A stretch of DNA of 64,000 nt, taken from positions 1,860,001 through 1,924,000 of the forward strand of contig NZ_CP031417.1 in assembly GCF_003367395.1 (NCBI RefSeq), read 5' to 3'. Every line of letters starts with the position of its first letter. The stretch's first letter is position 1. The notes under the pieces were generated by a model. The model worked only from the letters and a program-made list of their open reading frames with translations, had not been told where the DNA came from and made no database searches. A program made the translations under genes and the position numbers. This document shows positions 47,547-55,748 of this stretch, in pieces. This DNA is from Pseudolabrys taiwanensis. GTDB lineage: Bacteria; Pseudomonadota; Alphaproteobacteria; Rhizobiales; Xanthobacteraceae.

Positions 47547-48446
47547 TTACTCGCTATGACGCTTGCGCCATGCGGCAGGGCTTATGCCTTCGGATGACGA
47601 GAACACGCGGGTAAAATGACTTTGATCTGCGAAACCGCAGCGCAGTGCGATCTCTGCCAGGCTGAGATTGGACGAGCGTAGCGTCTCTTTCGCCTGCGTC
47701 ACGCGAAAGCGCATCAGCCAGCGATGCGGCGTAAGACCGGTGGCGCGGCGGAAGGCACGAATGAAATAGTCCCTCGACAGACCGCATGCGGCCGCGACAT
47801 CGGCGAGCCTCACGTTGTCGGCAATGTGCGCGGTCAGGTAGTCGATAGCCCGACGCTCCTGTTGCAGGGAAAGCCCTGCCCGTTTCGCAGCCGCAGCGGA
47901 CACGCCGCCATAGCTGGACATGAGCCGCGCGAGCACCGCGAGGAAGACAGAATCGACGAACAGCGCGGACGCTTCGTTCGGGCGCTCCAGCGCCGGCAAC
48001 AGCGCCCGCCCGAGATGCGCCATGGCGGGGTCGATGATGCCGGGCGAACAGACGATCGAAGCCGGCGCTCTACCGTCCTCGCCATTCAATGAGTCGAACG
48101 AGGCGCGCGGAATGTAGAACGACAAAGCCGTATGGGGATGGGTGACATAGGTCGATAATTCGTCCTCAAGATGCACGACGCGCAGCGCGTTCGCCGCATA
48201 GCCCTGCTTGAGATAAGGCCGGCGGCGACGCCACAGTTCGTTGTAAGGCACGTCGGTGAGATAAAGCGCCGCGCTAAAGGCATCTTGTGGCGGAATCTGC
48301 GCCTTCATACCAAGTTCGTCGTGCCCGACCACGATCTTTGTGACGGCCATGGCCGCGGCGCCGGGCGATGTGGAAACCAGCATCGGCGCTTCGCGCAGCC
48401 CGTGACTGTGCGCCACCGCATCTCCGTATCGCCGGGTTTTACCCAT
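47547..48446 (-). CDS. AraC-family transcriptional regulator
   Basis: A 299-residue regulator with an N-terminal sensing domain (about 20-185, containing HTALSFYIPRASFDSL as in AraC_N/cupin-type partners) and two C-terminal HTH motifs: VRLADVAAACGLSRDYFIRAFRRATG and LSLAEIALRCGFADQSHFTRVFSSSEG. The ATG at 48446 is preferred over a GTG seven codons upstream. It is convergent with the stress operon and only 17 bases from the hydrolase gene on its own strand, so it may regulate either cluster. Confidence 0.92.
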   Translation of the reverse strand: MGKTRRYGDAVAHSHGLREAPMLVSTSPGAAAMAVTKIVVGHDELGMKAQIPPQDAFSAALYLTDVPYNELWRRRRPYLKQGYAANALRVVHLEDELSTYVTHPHTALSFYIPRASFDSLNGEDGRAPASIVCSPGIIDPAMAHLGRALLPALERPNEASALFVDSVFLAVLARLMSSYGGVSAAAAKRAGLSLQQERRAIDYLTAHIADNVRLADVAAACGLSRDYFIRAFRRATGLTPHRWLMRFRVTQAKETLRSSNLSLAEIALRCGFADQSHFTRVFSSSEGISPAAWRKRHSE

Positions 48447-48463
48447 GGCCGCGCCTTTCGATG

Positions 48464-49099
48464 TCACTCAGCCGGCGCACGAGTGCCGGCTGCTTCCGCC
48501 AACCACCGCTGCGCTATCGTGAGATCGGCATTGGAGAGGCCGTGCCCCAACGGCAGCGTCTGGTGCTCGACCCGCGCCCCCGCCTCCCGCAGTTGTGCCG
48601 CGAGCCTTGCCGCGTTGGCCGCGGGAATGATCGGGTCCTGCGCGCCGGAGACGATCACCACGGGCTTGCCGGCGAGATCGGCGTGCGGCGGCGTAGCGAG
48701 CGGCACCATGGCGCGTAGCAAGATCGCTCCGGCGAAGGTCTGCGGACGCAGCAACATCACCGCCGCCGCGATGTTGGCTCCATTGGAATAGCCGAGCGCG
48801 ATCGGGGCCGGGATCTTGTAGCGCTCACGGGCGGCATCCACGAATGCGGCGAGTTCGCCCGCGCGGCGGCGCACGTCGTCTTCGTCAAACACGCCCTCCG
48901 CCAGCCGGCGGAAGAAGCGCGGCATGCCATGCTCGAGCACCTTGCCACGCGGCGACAGCAGCGCGGCGCCGGGCGCGACCGCACGGCCGAGCGGCAACAG
49001 ATCGCTCTCGTCACCCCCGGTGCCGTGGAGCAGGAGCAACGGCGGGAGACCCGCCGCCGCCGCTGGTTCGAAACGATGAATGAAGTTCTCGATCGACAT
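48464..49099 (-). CDS. Alpha/beta hydrolase (phospholipase/carboxylesterase, MhqD-like)
   Basis: A 211-residue alpha/beta-hydrolase with LLLLHGTGGDESDL at the oxyanion site, the nucleophile in LGYSNGANIA (Ser105), Asp in VSGAQDPIIP and His in LPLGHGLSNAD. It resembles MhqD-type hydrolases and the phospholipase/carboxylesterase family. Its ATG overlaps the stop of the upstream ring-cleavage dioxygenase gene, so the two are coupled, just as MhqD and MhqO co-occur in Bacillus quinone resistance. The substrate may be a product of ring cleavage; that is inference. Confidence 0.9.
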   Translation of the reverse strand: MSIENFIHRFEPAAAAGLPPLLLLHGTGGDESDLLPLGRAVAPGAALLSPRGKVLEHGMPRFFRRLAEGVFDEDDVRRRAGELAAFVDAARERYKIPAPIALGYSNGANIAAAVMLLRPQTFAGAILLRAMVPLATPPHADLAGKPVVIVSGAQDPIIPAANAARLAAQLREAGARVEHQTLPLGHGLSNADLTIAQRWLAEAAGTRAPAE

Positions 49100-50040
49100 C
49101 ACACGACGTCCTTCTGCTCGAGTTCCGGCAACAACTTCTCGATCTCGGCGCGATGGCCTTCAAGAAACGGCGGCAGCTTCAAGGCTTGACCGAGCGCTTC
49201 CACGGGCTCGTCGACGGCGAAGCCGGGAATGTCTGTCGCGATCTCGAACAACACGCCGCCCGGCTCGCGGAAGTAGATCGAACGGAAGTAGTTGCGATCC
49301 TTCTGCTCGGTCGGATGCAGGTCGTGCTCGGTAACGAGCTTGCGTGCCATCTCCATCTGTTGCGCATCATCGGCCGCGCGGAAGGCGATGTGGTGCACGG
49401 AGCCGCGGCCCTGGCGTCCACGCAGGAAGCCTCTCGCTTCATAGATATCGACGATGCCTCCTTCCCTCACGTCGGGCGCGCGGAAGCGGATCACCGACCC
49501 GTCGCGGCCTTCCTGCTTGAAGCCGAACACGTTGGTGAGCACGGCGCCGGTCTTCGCCGCGTCGTCGAGCAGCAACGTCACGCCGTGGAAACCACGAATG
49601 GCATGCTCCGCCGGGATGTCGCCATTGCTCCACGCCGGCTCGTTCTCGGCATCGGGAATGCCGACAAGGGCGAGACTCATGCCGTCCGGGTCGGTGAAAG
49701 TGAGCACACTTTCTCCGAAGCGGCGCTCCAGCGCCTGGTGCTCGACACCCTTCTCGATAAAGCGATGGGTCCAATAGCCGAGCGAACGGGCGGGCACGCG
49801 GAAGCTCGTCTGTTGCGTCTCGCCGACACCGGCGCGCCCCTTCGCGGCCTGCTCCCACGGGAAGAAGGTCAGAATGGTACCGGGCTTCCCGGCCTCGTCG
49901 CCGTAATAGAAGTGATAGGTGCCCGGATCGTCGAAATTGACCGTGCGCTTGACGAAGCGCAGCCCCAGCGTGCGGGTATAAAAGTCGAAATTCCGCAATG
50001 CCTTACCAGCAATGGCGGTGACGTGATGAAGACCTGACAT
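49099..50040 (-). CDS. VOC-family ring-cleaving dioxygenase (MhqO/PcpA-like)
   Basis: A 313-residue vicinal-oxygen-chelate protein with two tandem modules. The first starts GLHHVTAIAGKALRNFDFYT and contains VKRTVNFDDPGTYHFYYGDEAG; the second contains RGSVHHIAFRAAD and PGGVLFEIATD, giving the His-His-Glu iron ligands. Such proteins cleave hydroquinones or related diols. The FVKRTVNFDDP block is typical of the MhqO group. Transcribed towards the MhqD-like gene and divergent from a LysR gene across 128 bases that contain a palindrome at 50113. Confidence 0.93.
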   Translation of the reverse strand: MSGLHHVTAIAGKALRNFDFYTRTLGLRFVKRTVNFDDPGTYHFYYGDEAGKPGTILTFFPWEQAAKGRAGVGETQQTSFRVPARSLGYWTHRFIEKGVEHQALERRFGESVLTFTDPDGMSLALVGIPDAENEPAWSNGDIPAEHAIRGFHGVTLLLDDAAKTGAVLTNVFGFKQEGRDGSVIRFRAPDVREGGIVDIYEARGFLRGRQGRGSVHHIAFRAADDAQQMEMARKLVTEHDLHPTEQKDRNYFRSIYFREPGGVLFEIATDIPGFAVDEPVEALGQALKLPPFLEGHRAEIEKLLPELEQKDVV

Positions 50041-50112
50041 GAGGATCGCTCCTGGCCGGTTCGAGGAAACTTGCTTCTCCCGCCATAATTAAAGCGACCC
50101 AGAATAGAGACA

Positions 50113-50131
50113 ATACCGTTACTTGTGGTAT
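50113..50131. promoter_or_regulatory. Candidate LysR operator ATACC-N9-GGTAT
   Basis: A perfect 5-bp inverted repeat with a 9-base centre lies between the divergent dioxygenase and LysR genes, 73 bases from the former and 38 from the latter. The position suits a LysR site controlling both. Confidence 0.55.
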
Positions 50132-50168
50132 GACTGTCTATGATTTAAGAACAATCAGTCAGGCGCCC

Positions 50169-51056
50169 ATGGACAAGCTCTCCAGCCTCAAAGCCTTCGT
50201 CAAAGTGGTCGAACTGGGCAGCTTTTCGGAGGCCGGGCGGCAGCTTCGGCTCTCGCGCTCGGCAGTCAGCAAGTACATCGCCGACCTGGAAAACGACCTG
50301 GGCGTGCAATTGCTCAACCGCACCACGCGGCAGGCGAGCCCCACCGAGAATGGCCAGGCCTATTTCGAGCGGGCCCTCTCCATCCTCGCCGATCTCGATG
50401 CAGCGGATCAGATGGTGGCACATCAACAATCGACGCCACGCGGATTGCTACGCGTGAACGCGCCCATGTCCTTCGGCACCATCAAGCTCGGCCCGGCGCT
50501 CGCCGATTTCATGGCTCTGTATCCCGAATTGCAAATCCAACTCGTGCTCACCGACGAGCATGTTGATCCGGTGCAGGAGGGGCTCGACGTCACACTGCGC
50601 ATCGCCGAACTCGAATCCTCGAGCTTGATCGCCCGCAGGATCATGCCTATCGCACGCGTCGTCTGCGCCTCGTCCGACTACCTCGCGGCGCACGGCACGC
50701 CCAAGCACCCGAGCGAACTTCGCAGACACAAGCTGCTCACCTATGGCTTCCTGCTCACGGGCAACCAGTGGAAGCTTTCCGGTCCCGATGGCGATCACTG
50801 GGTCCAGCCGGATTGGACGCTGTGCGCCAACAATGCGGAAGTGCTACGCGACGCCGCGGTGAAACATCGAGGCGTTGCGCTGCTGCCGGCGTTCCTCGCC
50901 GAGCAACAGCTCAAGAGCGGCGCGCTTCGAAGCATCCTGCCCGACTACAAAGCCCCCATGATCGCGCTCTATGCGATCTATCCGCCAACGCGTCATCTCA
51001 CGATGAAAGTACGGCTGTTCATCGATTTCCTGGTGGAGCATTTCGGCGAGGCGTAA
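50169..51056 (+). CDS. LysR-family transcriptional regulator
   Basis: A 295-residue regulator: N-terminal winged HTH (LSSLKAFVKVVELGSFSEAGRQLRLSRSAVSKYIADLENDLG) and a C-terminal effector domain from about residue 90 (GLLRVNAPMSFGTIKLGPAL). It belongs to the CrgA-like group with LTDEHVDPVQEGLDVTLRI. The ATG at 50169 is chosen; the frame extends 13 codons upstream without a leader. Divergent from the dioxygenase-hydrolase pair, which it likely controls in response to quinone-like compounds, as related LysR regulators do. Confidence 0.94.
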   Translation: MDKLSSLKAFVKVVELGSFSEAGRQLRLSRSAVSKYIADLENDLGVQLLNRTTRQASPTENGQAYFERALSILADLDAADQMVAHQQSTPRGLLRVNAPMSFGTIKLGPALADFMALYPELQIQLVLTDEHVDPVQEGLDVTLRIAELESSSLIARRIMPIARVVCASSDYLAAHGTPKHPSELRRHKLLTYGFLLTGNQWKLSGPDGDHWVQPDWTLCANNAEVLRDAAVKHRGVALLPAFLAEQQLKSGALRSILPDYKAPMIALYAIYPPTRHLTMKVRLFIDFLVEHFGEA

Positions 51057-51230
51057 AGCGCCGAGCGCGATCGAAGAACTTACGTCCTGTTGGCTCTCAG
51101 CGCTTGCGCTGAGACTTCAAGTTGTTCGCGGCGGTCGTCAACTTCGGTCCTATGCTGCTCGACCGCTCTATCACGACCGTCCCGCTTGGCCGCGACGGAG
51201 CGCCGGAGGCTGCCGGCGCTCCCCCAGCAC

Positions 51231-52508
51231 CTATTCGACCGCCGATGGCATTCGCGCCGCCGACATCAGCGGCCGAGCCACCTGATTGAGCAGTTGGTCG
51301 GCGTTCTCCTCCTCACCCAGGGAAAGCGTGAGGTATTGAACGATCGCAGAGTGCTTCAGTTGCTGTGCCAGATTGCGCGCCGTGATGTAGCCGGAGATTT
51401 CGTAATGCTCCACGCGTTGCGCCGCGCCAATGAGAGCCAAGTCGGCCGCCGCGGGATCCTTCTTCTTCTTCGACTCCGCGATGATTTCTTCGCCCTCCTC
51501 GATGATGCCCATCATGCCTTTGCACGGCTTCGTCCTCGCGGTGACGCCCAGAAGAGAGAGGCACTCCTCGAGCCGGCTGACCTGTTCTTCGGTCTCCTGG
51601 AGATGTTGCTGGAAAAGCCGCTGCAATTGTCCGGACCGTGCGGCATTGGCCATTTTCGGCAGGGCTTTCAGAAGCTGCTTCTCCCCGTGGAGGATGTCGC
51701 GGAGCTGATGAACCAGAAGATCCTGGATCGGGCCCGTCTCGGTGAGCTCGGCGCTCTCGGCATGGACCGGCACAGCTTCGCCGCCGTTCTCGAGGCTTTT
51801 CATTGCCTGGATCGCCGGCGATTCAACGAATTGCCACGGCTCACCCTCGTTCCAGGGACCACGCGCGTCTATCTCGCCGTGATCCCCCTGCCCGGTGGAG
51901 TCGTTGAATATCTGATCGACCAGCCCCTCGGTTGGCGCGATCTTGCCGATCATAAACGGCGGTTTGCCCATGCTTTCGAGCGCGAGCGAAAACATTCGCA
52001 TATGAGTGATCTCGCGCGTCATCAGGAACTGGAGCGCGTCCTTCGTTCCTGAGTCGTCGCAGAAGTTGATCAGCCGTTCATAGACGATCTTGGCCCGCGC
52101 CTCGGCGGCGATATTGCTGCGCAAGTCGACGTCCAGCTCACCGGTAATCTTCAGATAGTCCGCCGTCCACGGATTGCCCATCGAATTGAACAGGTTCACC
52201 CCGCCCCCGCCGGCGATCGCGATCAGAGGGTCGGCTTCGGCCGCGTCTCTGGCAAACTTCATCGGCGCGAGATGCATCCGGGCTAGCGTTCCGACGATCT
52301 CCAAATGGCTCAGCTCCTCGGTGCCGATGTCCATCAACAAATCCTTGCGATCCGGGTCCTCACAATTGAGCCCCTGGATCGAGTACTGCATCGCTGCCGC
52401 CAACTCTCCGTTAGCCCCACCGAACTGTTCCAGAAGCATGTTTCCGAAAGCTGGATCGGGCTCATCGACGCGAACCGTGTACATTAGCTTTTTTACGTGG
52501 TGATACAT
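51231..52508 (-). CDS. Manganese catalase fused to a DUF892 (YciE-like) ferritin-fold domain
   Basis: A 425-residue two-domain protein. Residues 1-230 are a non-heme manganese catalase with all five expected dimanganese ligands in place (Glu35, Glu65, His68, Glu136, His169; see GTEELSH and TREITHM). Residues about 258-425 form a DUF892/YciE ferritin-like domain (IQDLLVHQLRDILHGEKQLL ... RVEHYEISGYITARNLA) with its own Glu/His metal-ligand candidates. The ATG at 52508, with GGGA six bases upstream, is preferred over one two codons earlier. It would destroy hydrogen peroxide; the role of the second domain is unknown. Confidence 0.93.
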   Translation of the reverse strand: MYHHVKKLMYTVRVDEPDPAFGNMLLEQFGGANGELAAAMQYSIQGLNCEDPDRKDLLMDIGTEELSHLEIVGTLARMHLAPMKFARDAAEADPLIAIAGGGGVNLFNSMGNPWTADYLKITGELDVDLRSNIAAEARAKIVYERLINFCDDSGTKDALQFLMTREITHMRMFSLALESMGKPPFMIGKIAPTEGLVDQIFNDSTGQGDHGEIDARGPWNEGEPWQFVESPAIQAMKSLENGGEAVPVHAESAELTETGPIQDLLVHQLRDILHGEKQLLKALPKMANAARSGQLQRLFQQHLQETEEQVSRLEECLSLLGVTARTKPCKGMMGIIEEGEEIIAESKKKKDPAAADLALIGAAQRVEHYEISGYITARNLAQQLKHSAIVQYLTLSLGEEENADQLLNQVARPLMSAARMPSAVE

Positions 52509-52706
52509 CTGCATTCCCTATGAAGGCGTCCGGTGTAAGCAAGTCTAAGTTGAAACGGACTCCACAACGGTCGGTTCCTTTCGGCCGATCGCAGACGCAA
52601 GGTTTTCGCTTGGCAGCCTTATGCGCGGACGCATCATGTTTGCGGGCGGATGAGTAGGACCGCAACTCTATGGTTCCGCCGTCCTAGGGGAACAACCGCC
52701 GCAGAC

Positions 52707-52928
52707 ATGCGTTCGCTCTGCATGCTCAAATCAGAACGAGACGCCAGGGAGCGCGCGGAAGCGCGTTTCAAGTTCCGCCAACATCAGCGCGACGATGCCT
52801 CTCAGGCGGTCGTCGATTACAAGGCGGAAGCGCAACGCGCAATCGACCGCATTCCGCGTCTCCGCGCGCAGCGGACGGCTGCGGAGGCAGCCGCAAACGA
52901 AGCCGGTATAAGAAGCCGGATAAAGTGA
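52707..52928 (+). CDS. Small charged helical protein, hypothetical
   Basis: A 73-residue, strongly charged and probably wholly helical protein (LKSERDARERAEARFKFRQH ... VVDYKAEAQRAIDRIPRLRAQR). The ERAEARFK and RLRAQR pattern is one I recall from short hypothetical proteins abundant in Bradyrhizobium-like genomes. The start may be 52650, 52707 or 52722; the helix begins near 52722. No function known. Confidence 0.55.
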   Translation: MRSLCMLKSERDARERAEARFKFRQHQRDDASQAVVDYKAEAQRAIDRIPRLRAQRTAAEAAANEAGIRSRIK

Positions 52929-52955
52929 CGCTGGTTATATAAAAGCGCCGGCGCA

Positions 52956-53354
52956 TTACTGCACCGGCGACCATGGCGAACGCTGTGTGCCGACGGACGC
53001 CTGGGGCGGCGGAAGGCCGACCGTGAACGCGTTGGCGCCGGCGTAACGGATCACCAGGCCGGTGCCCGCGAGCAGGACTTGCAACGCATCCTGAGGCGAA
53101 AATCGCCCGATGACGGACGACGATTGCAGGCCGCTGGCCAACTCGCCATCGACCAACGCCGTCATGCCCGTTTGGTTGGCGAATGCCACCAAGGCGGTCC
53201 CGAGCGGTTGCGGCGCCAGATCGAAATTGATGTATCGTTCGAAAGCCCTGACCCCATTCATCGGGGACAGCGCGAGCATCAAGGCCAAGCCGTGACGAAG
53301 CGGTCGGCAGGAACGTGCCCTGCGGACGCGCGCGATCGCGAGCGCATCCGGCAT
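52956..53354 (-). CDS. Exported stand-alone STN (secretin/TonB short N-terminal) domain protein
   Basis: A 132-residue protein with a hydrophobic leader (about 20-40, RHGLALMLALSPMNGVRA) followed by an STN domain: INFDLAPQPLGTALVAFANQTGMTALVD and FSPQDALQVLLAGTGLVIRYAGANAFTV. In TonB-dependent transducers and secretins this module sits at the N-terminus and talks to FecR-type anti-sigma factors. Here it stands alone, with no receptor, FecR or ECF sigma gene in the window. The ATG at 53354 is preceded by an in-frame TTG. Function unknown. Confidence 0.8.
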   Translation of the reverse strand: MPDALAIARVRRARSCRPLRHGLALMLALSPMNGVRAFERYINFDLAPQPLGTALVAFANQTGMTALVDGELASGLQSSSVIGRFSPQDALQVLLAGTGLVIRYAGANAFTVGLPPPQASVGTQRSPWSPVQ

Positions 53355-53468
53355 CAAACGCCGCCCCCTTTACACCAAACGCAACCAGCTGCGATCGGTA
53401 GGTAGGTCGGCTCCATTACACTTTGATGACGTCCTAATTCACACCAAAGGTATGGGATCGCTCCGGAT

Positions 53469-54392
53469 CTAAGCCTGCCAATTGGCCTTCAGACCGGTCG
53501 CAACAATCGCATCGTAGGCGAGCGGCCGATCCAAAAGGCCGTTGGCAAGAGCGAACGCATTCAGCCCGTCAATGGCCTCGGGCGTAATGGCGGCTTCGTA
53601 AAAAGGTGCATCGCGCGCGACGAGGACAGGCATCATCTCGGCTTCTTCGCCAGGAAACAGCTCGTCGCCGACTTTCTTGGCCAGCGACGGATCGGCCTTG
53701 AGCGCCTTCTGCGTTTTGACGATGGCACGCACCGCCGCGGCGGCGACCTCCGGTTCGGCTTCAATCATCGCGTCGGTCATGGTCAGCGCCGCGAAGTTAT
53801 AAAGCCGGGCGCCCTGCGGACCGTCGCCCCGGCGCAGATCGAGATGCAGCTTGGCAATACCCGCCTTCTCCGCGAGCGCGAGACGCATGCCATTGCCCCA
53901 GAATCCGTCGGCGAGGTTCTCCTGCAACGCCTTGATGCCGTCGCGGCTATGCGATTCCGATTTCGACGGCAGGCTCTCGACGATGCGGACCTCGTCCTGG
54001 TCCACATCGATACCGGCTTCGATCAGCATGTGCCGCAGCGCGGTGCGCGGGAACGCGAAAGACGACGAGATACGCAGCCCTTTGAGCGCCTTGATGTCGC
54101 CCCGCGGGATATCGATGTCCTTACGCAGGCCCATGAACCAGTACGAATGCTGCGCCAGCGCGGCGACGAGCTTGATGCCCTTCCAGGCCGGGAACGCCCG
54201 GGTTCCGGCGAAAGCCGGCCCGCCGAAGAAATGGATGCTGCCGTCACGCAGCCGTTCAGGCCCGTGCTTGGCGCCATACTCGGCGACAAACTCGACATCG
54301 ACGCCTTCCTGTTTGAAGAAACCGAGCTTCACCGCGGCGGTCGCCACGAAATACGAAGGCGAATCGTAGTCCGCCACCATCATGCGATACAT
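53469..54392 (-). CDS. NMT1/THI5-like ABC substrate-binding protein without signal peptide
   Basis: A 307-residue protein with the fold pattern of NMT1/SsuA-type binding proteins: SPSYFVATAAVKLGFFKQEGVDVEFV, then LRDGSIHFFGGPAFAGTRAF and the hinge GLRISSSFAFPRTALRHML. The coding frame has no start codon upstream of 54392, so no signal peptide is encoded; the mature-like sequence begins at once. It could be a cytoplasmic sensor or enzyme rather than a transport receptor. It is last in the minus-strand run of the catabolic island, 213 bases after the Bug gene. Confidence 0.82.
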   Translation of the reverse strand: MYRMMVADYDSPSYFVATAAVKLGFFKQEGVDVEFVAEYGAKHGPERLRDGSIHFFGGPAFAGTRAFPAWKGIKLVAALAQHSYWFMGLRKDIDIPRGDIKALKGLRISSSFAFPRTALRHMLIEAGIDVDQDEVRIVESLPSKSESHSRDGIKALQENLADGFWGNGMRLALAEKAGIAKLHLDLRRGDGPQGARLYNFAALTMTDAMIEAEPEVAAAAVRAIVKTQKALKADPSLAKKVGDELFPGEEAEMMPVLVARDAPFYEAAITPEAIDGLNAFALANGLLDRPLAYDAIVATGLKANWQA

Positions 54393-54605
54393 TGGTTCAT
54401 TTCCACTTCTTAGGGCATCGACTTCAATGTCGACCGGATGTCAGCGCCATGGTGCCCAACGCCTCAGCTTAGACCGCGCAGGCCCGCCCGTCGCCGCATT
54501 GCGACCATGCGCCTTCGCATAGCGCGATTGCAGGCCCGATCGTGCTTCCACCATTCGCCGACGTTGCAGGCGTTCGGAGCGTCACGATTGGCAATCGGAC
54601 CGACG

Positions 54606-55595
54606 TCATTCGTTCTTGATTCCCGCCTCTTTGACGACCGGCCACCATGTCGCGATGTCGTCCTTCAAGAGCTGCGTCAGCGCTTGGGGGGTCTGCTGCT
54701 CTTTCGGCGGCAAGGTCTGTCCTACATCTTCCATCCGCTTGCGGATGTCTGGATTGGCAAGAGCGGTCACGAGTGCGGCATTCAGCGCCTCGAGAATCGG
54801 CTTTGGCGTGCCCTTCGGCGCAAACAACGCATGCCAGTTCGCCGTGTAGAATCCGGGCAGGCCGGCCTCGTCGACGGTCGGGATGTCCGGCATAATGCCG
54901 AGACGTTCTTTCGCCGTCACCGCGTAGGCTTTGACGGCGCCGCTCTTGAGATGCGGAATGGCGTTGGCGGCGACGCTGAACATGGTATCGACCCGACCGG
55001 CGATCAGATCGACCATCGCGGCGCCAACGCCTTGCCGGTACGGCACGAAGGCGAACTGAGTATCCGTCTTGTGCTGGAACAGGATGCCGGCCACATGCGA
55101 CGTGCTGCCGGTGCCACCAGTCGCCTGCGTCGCCTTGTCCCCGTTGCTTTTAAACCAGGCGATCAGTTCCTTCAGATTGTTGGCCGGGAGATCCGGTCGC
55201 GAAATAATGATCTGCGGATCCGTGACGACGCGGCCGATCGGCTCGAAATCCTTCGTCACATCGTACGGCGCCTTGAAGATCGCACCATTGAGCACGAATG
55301 TCGGCCAATTGCCGAGGCAAAGCGTGTAGCCATCGTTCGGCGAACGATAAAACTTCGTTACGCCGATCGTACCGGATGCGCCGGCCACGTTCTCGACGAC
55401 GATCGTGCCGTTGAGAGCTTCACGAAGGCCTTCCGCGATAATGCGTCCGATCGTGTCGGTCGGCCCACCCGCGCCGTAGGGCACGATCAGCGTAATGGGT
55501 CGCGTCGGATAGGCCGCAGCCTTTGCTGAGGCGGCGATAACCGACAAAGAAGCAGCGGCTGACGTTTTAACAAAGGCACGACGCGACATTGTCAT
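54606..55595 (-). CDS. Bug/TctC-type binding protein (3), Tat-like signal
   Basis: A periplasmic Bug-family receptor of 329 residues. The leader carries twin arginines (MTMSRRAFVKTSAAASLSVI). Family motifs: YPTRPITLIVPYGAGGPTDTIGR, IVVENVAGASGTIGVTKF and SPNDGYTLCLG, with TGGTGSTSHVAGILFQ in the middle of the binding cleft. The ATG at 55595 follows AGAGG. It is downstream of the ThDP enzyme on the same strand (gap 153). No TctAB genes are present. Confidence 0.93.
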   Translation of the reverse strand: MTMSRRAFVKTSAAASLSVIAASAKAAAYPTRPITLIVPYGAGGPTDTIGRIIAEGLREALNGTIVVENVAGASGTIGVTKFYRSPNDGYTLCLGNWPTFVLNGAIFKAPYDVTKDFEPIGRVVTDPQIIISRPDLPANNLKELIAWFKSNGDKATQATGGTGSTSHVAGILFQHKTDTQFAFVPYRQGVGAAMVDLIAGRVDTMFSVAANAIPHLKSGAVKAYAVTAKERLGIMPDIPTVDEAGLPGFYTANWHALFAPKGTPKPILEALNAALVTALANPDIRKRMEDVGQTLPPKEQQTPQALTQLLKDDIATWWPVVKEAGIKNE

Positions 55596-55748
55596 TGTGA
55601 AAACCTCTAACGTGACGATCGAGTAGGATTGCAGACGAGTCCACCGGATGCCAGGTCGCCTTTACACGACACGCCGGCAAACCAGGCTCGATGGCCCTTT
55701 TTGTTTTCCTCCCGAAAGCACCGACAGTTGTTTCGTCCGCCGGCAGAC

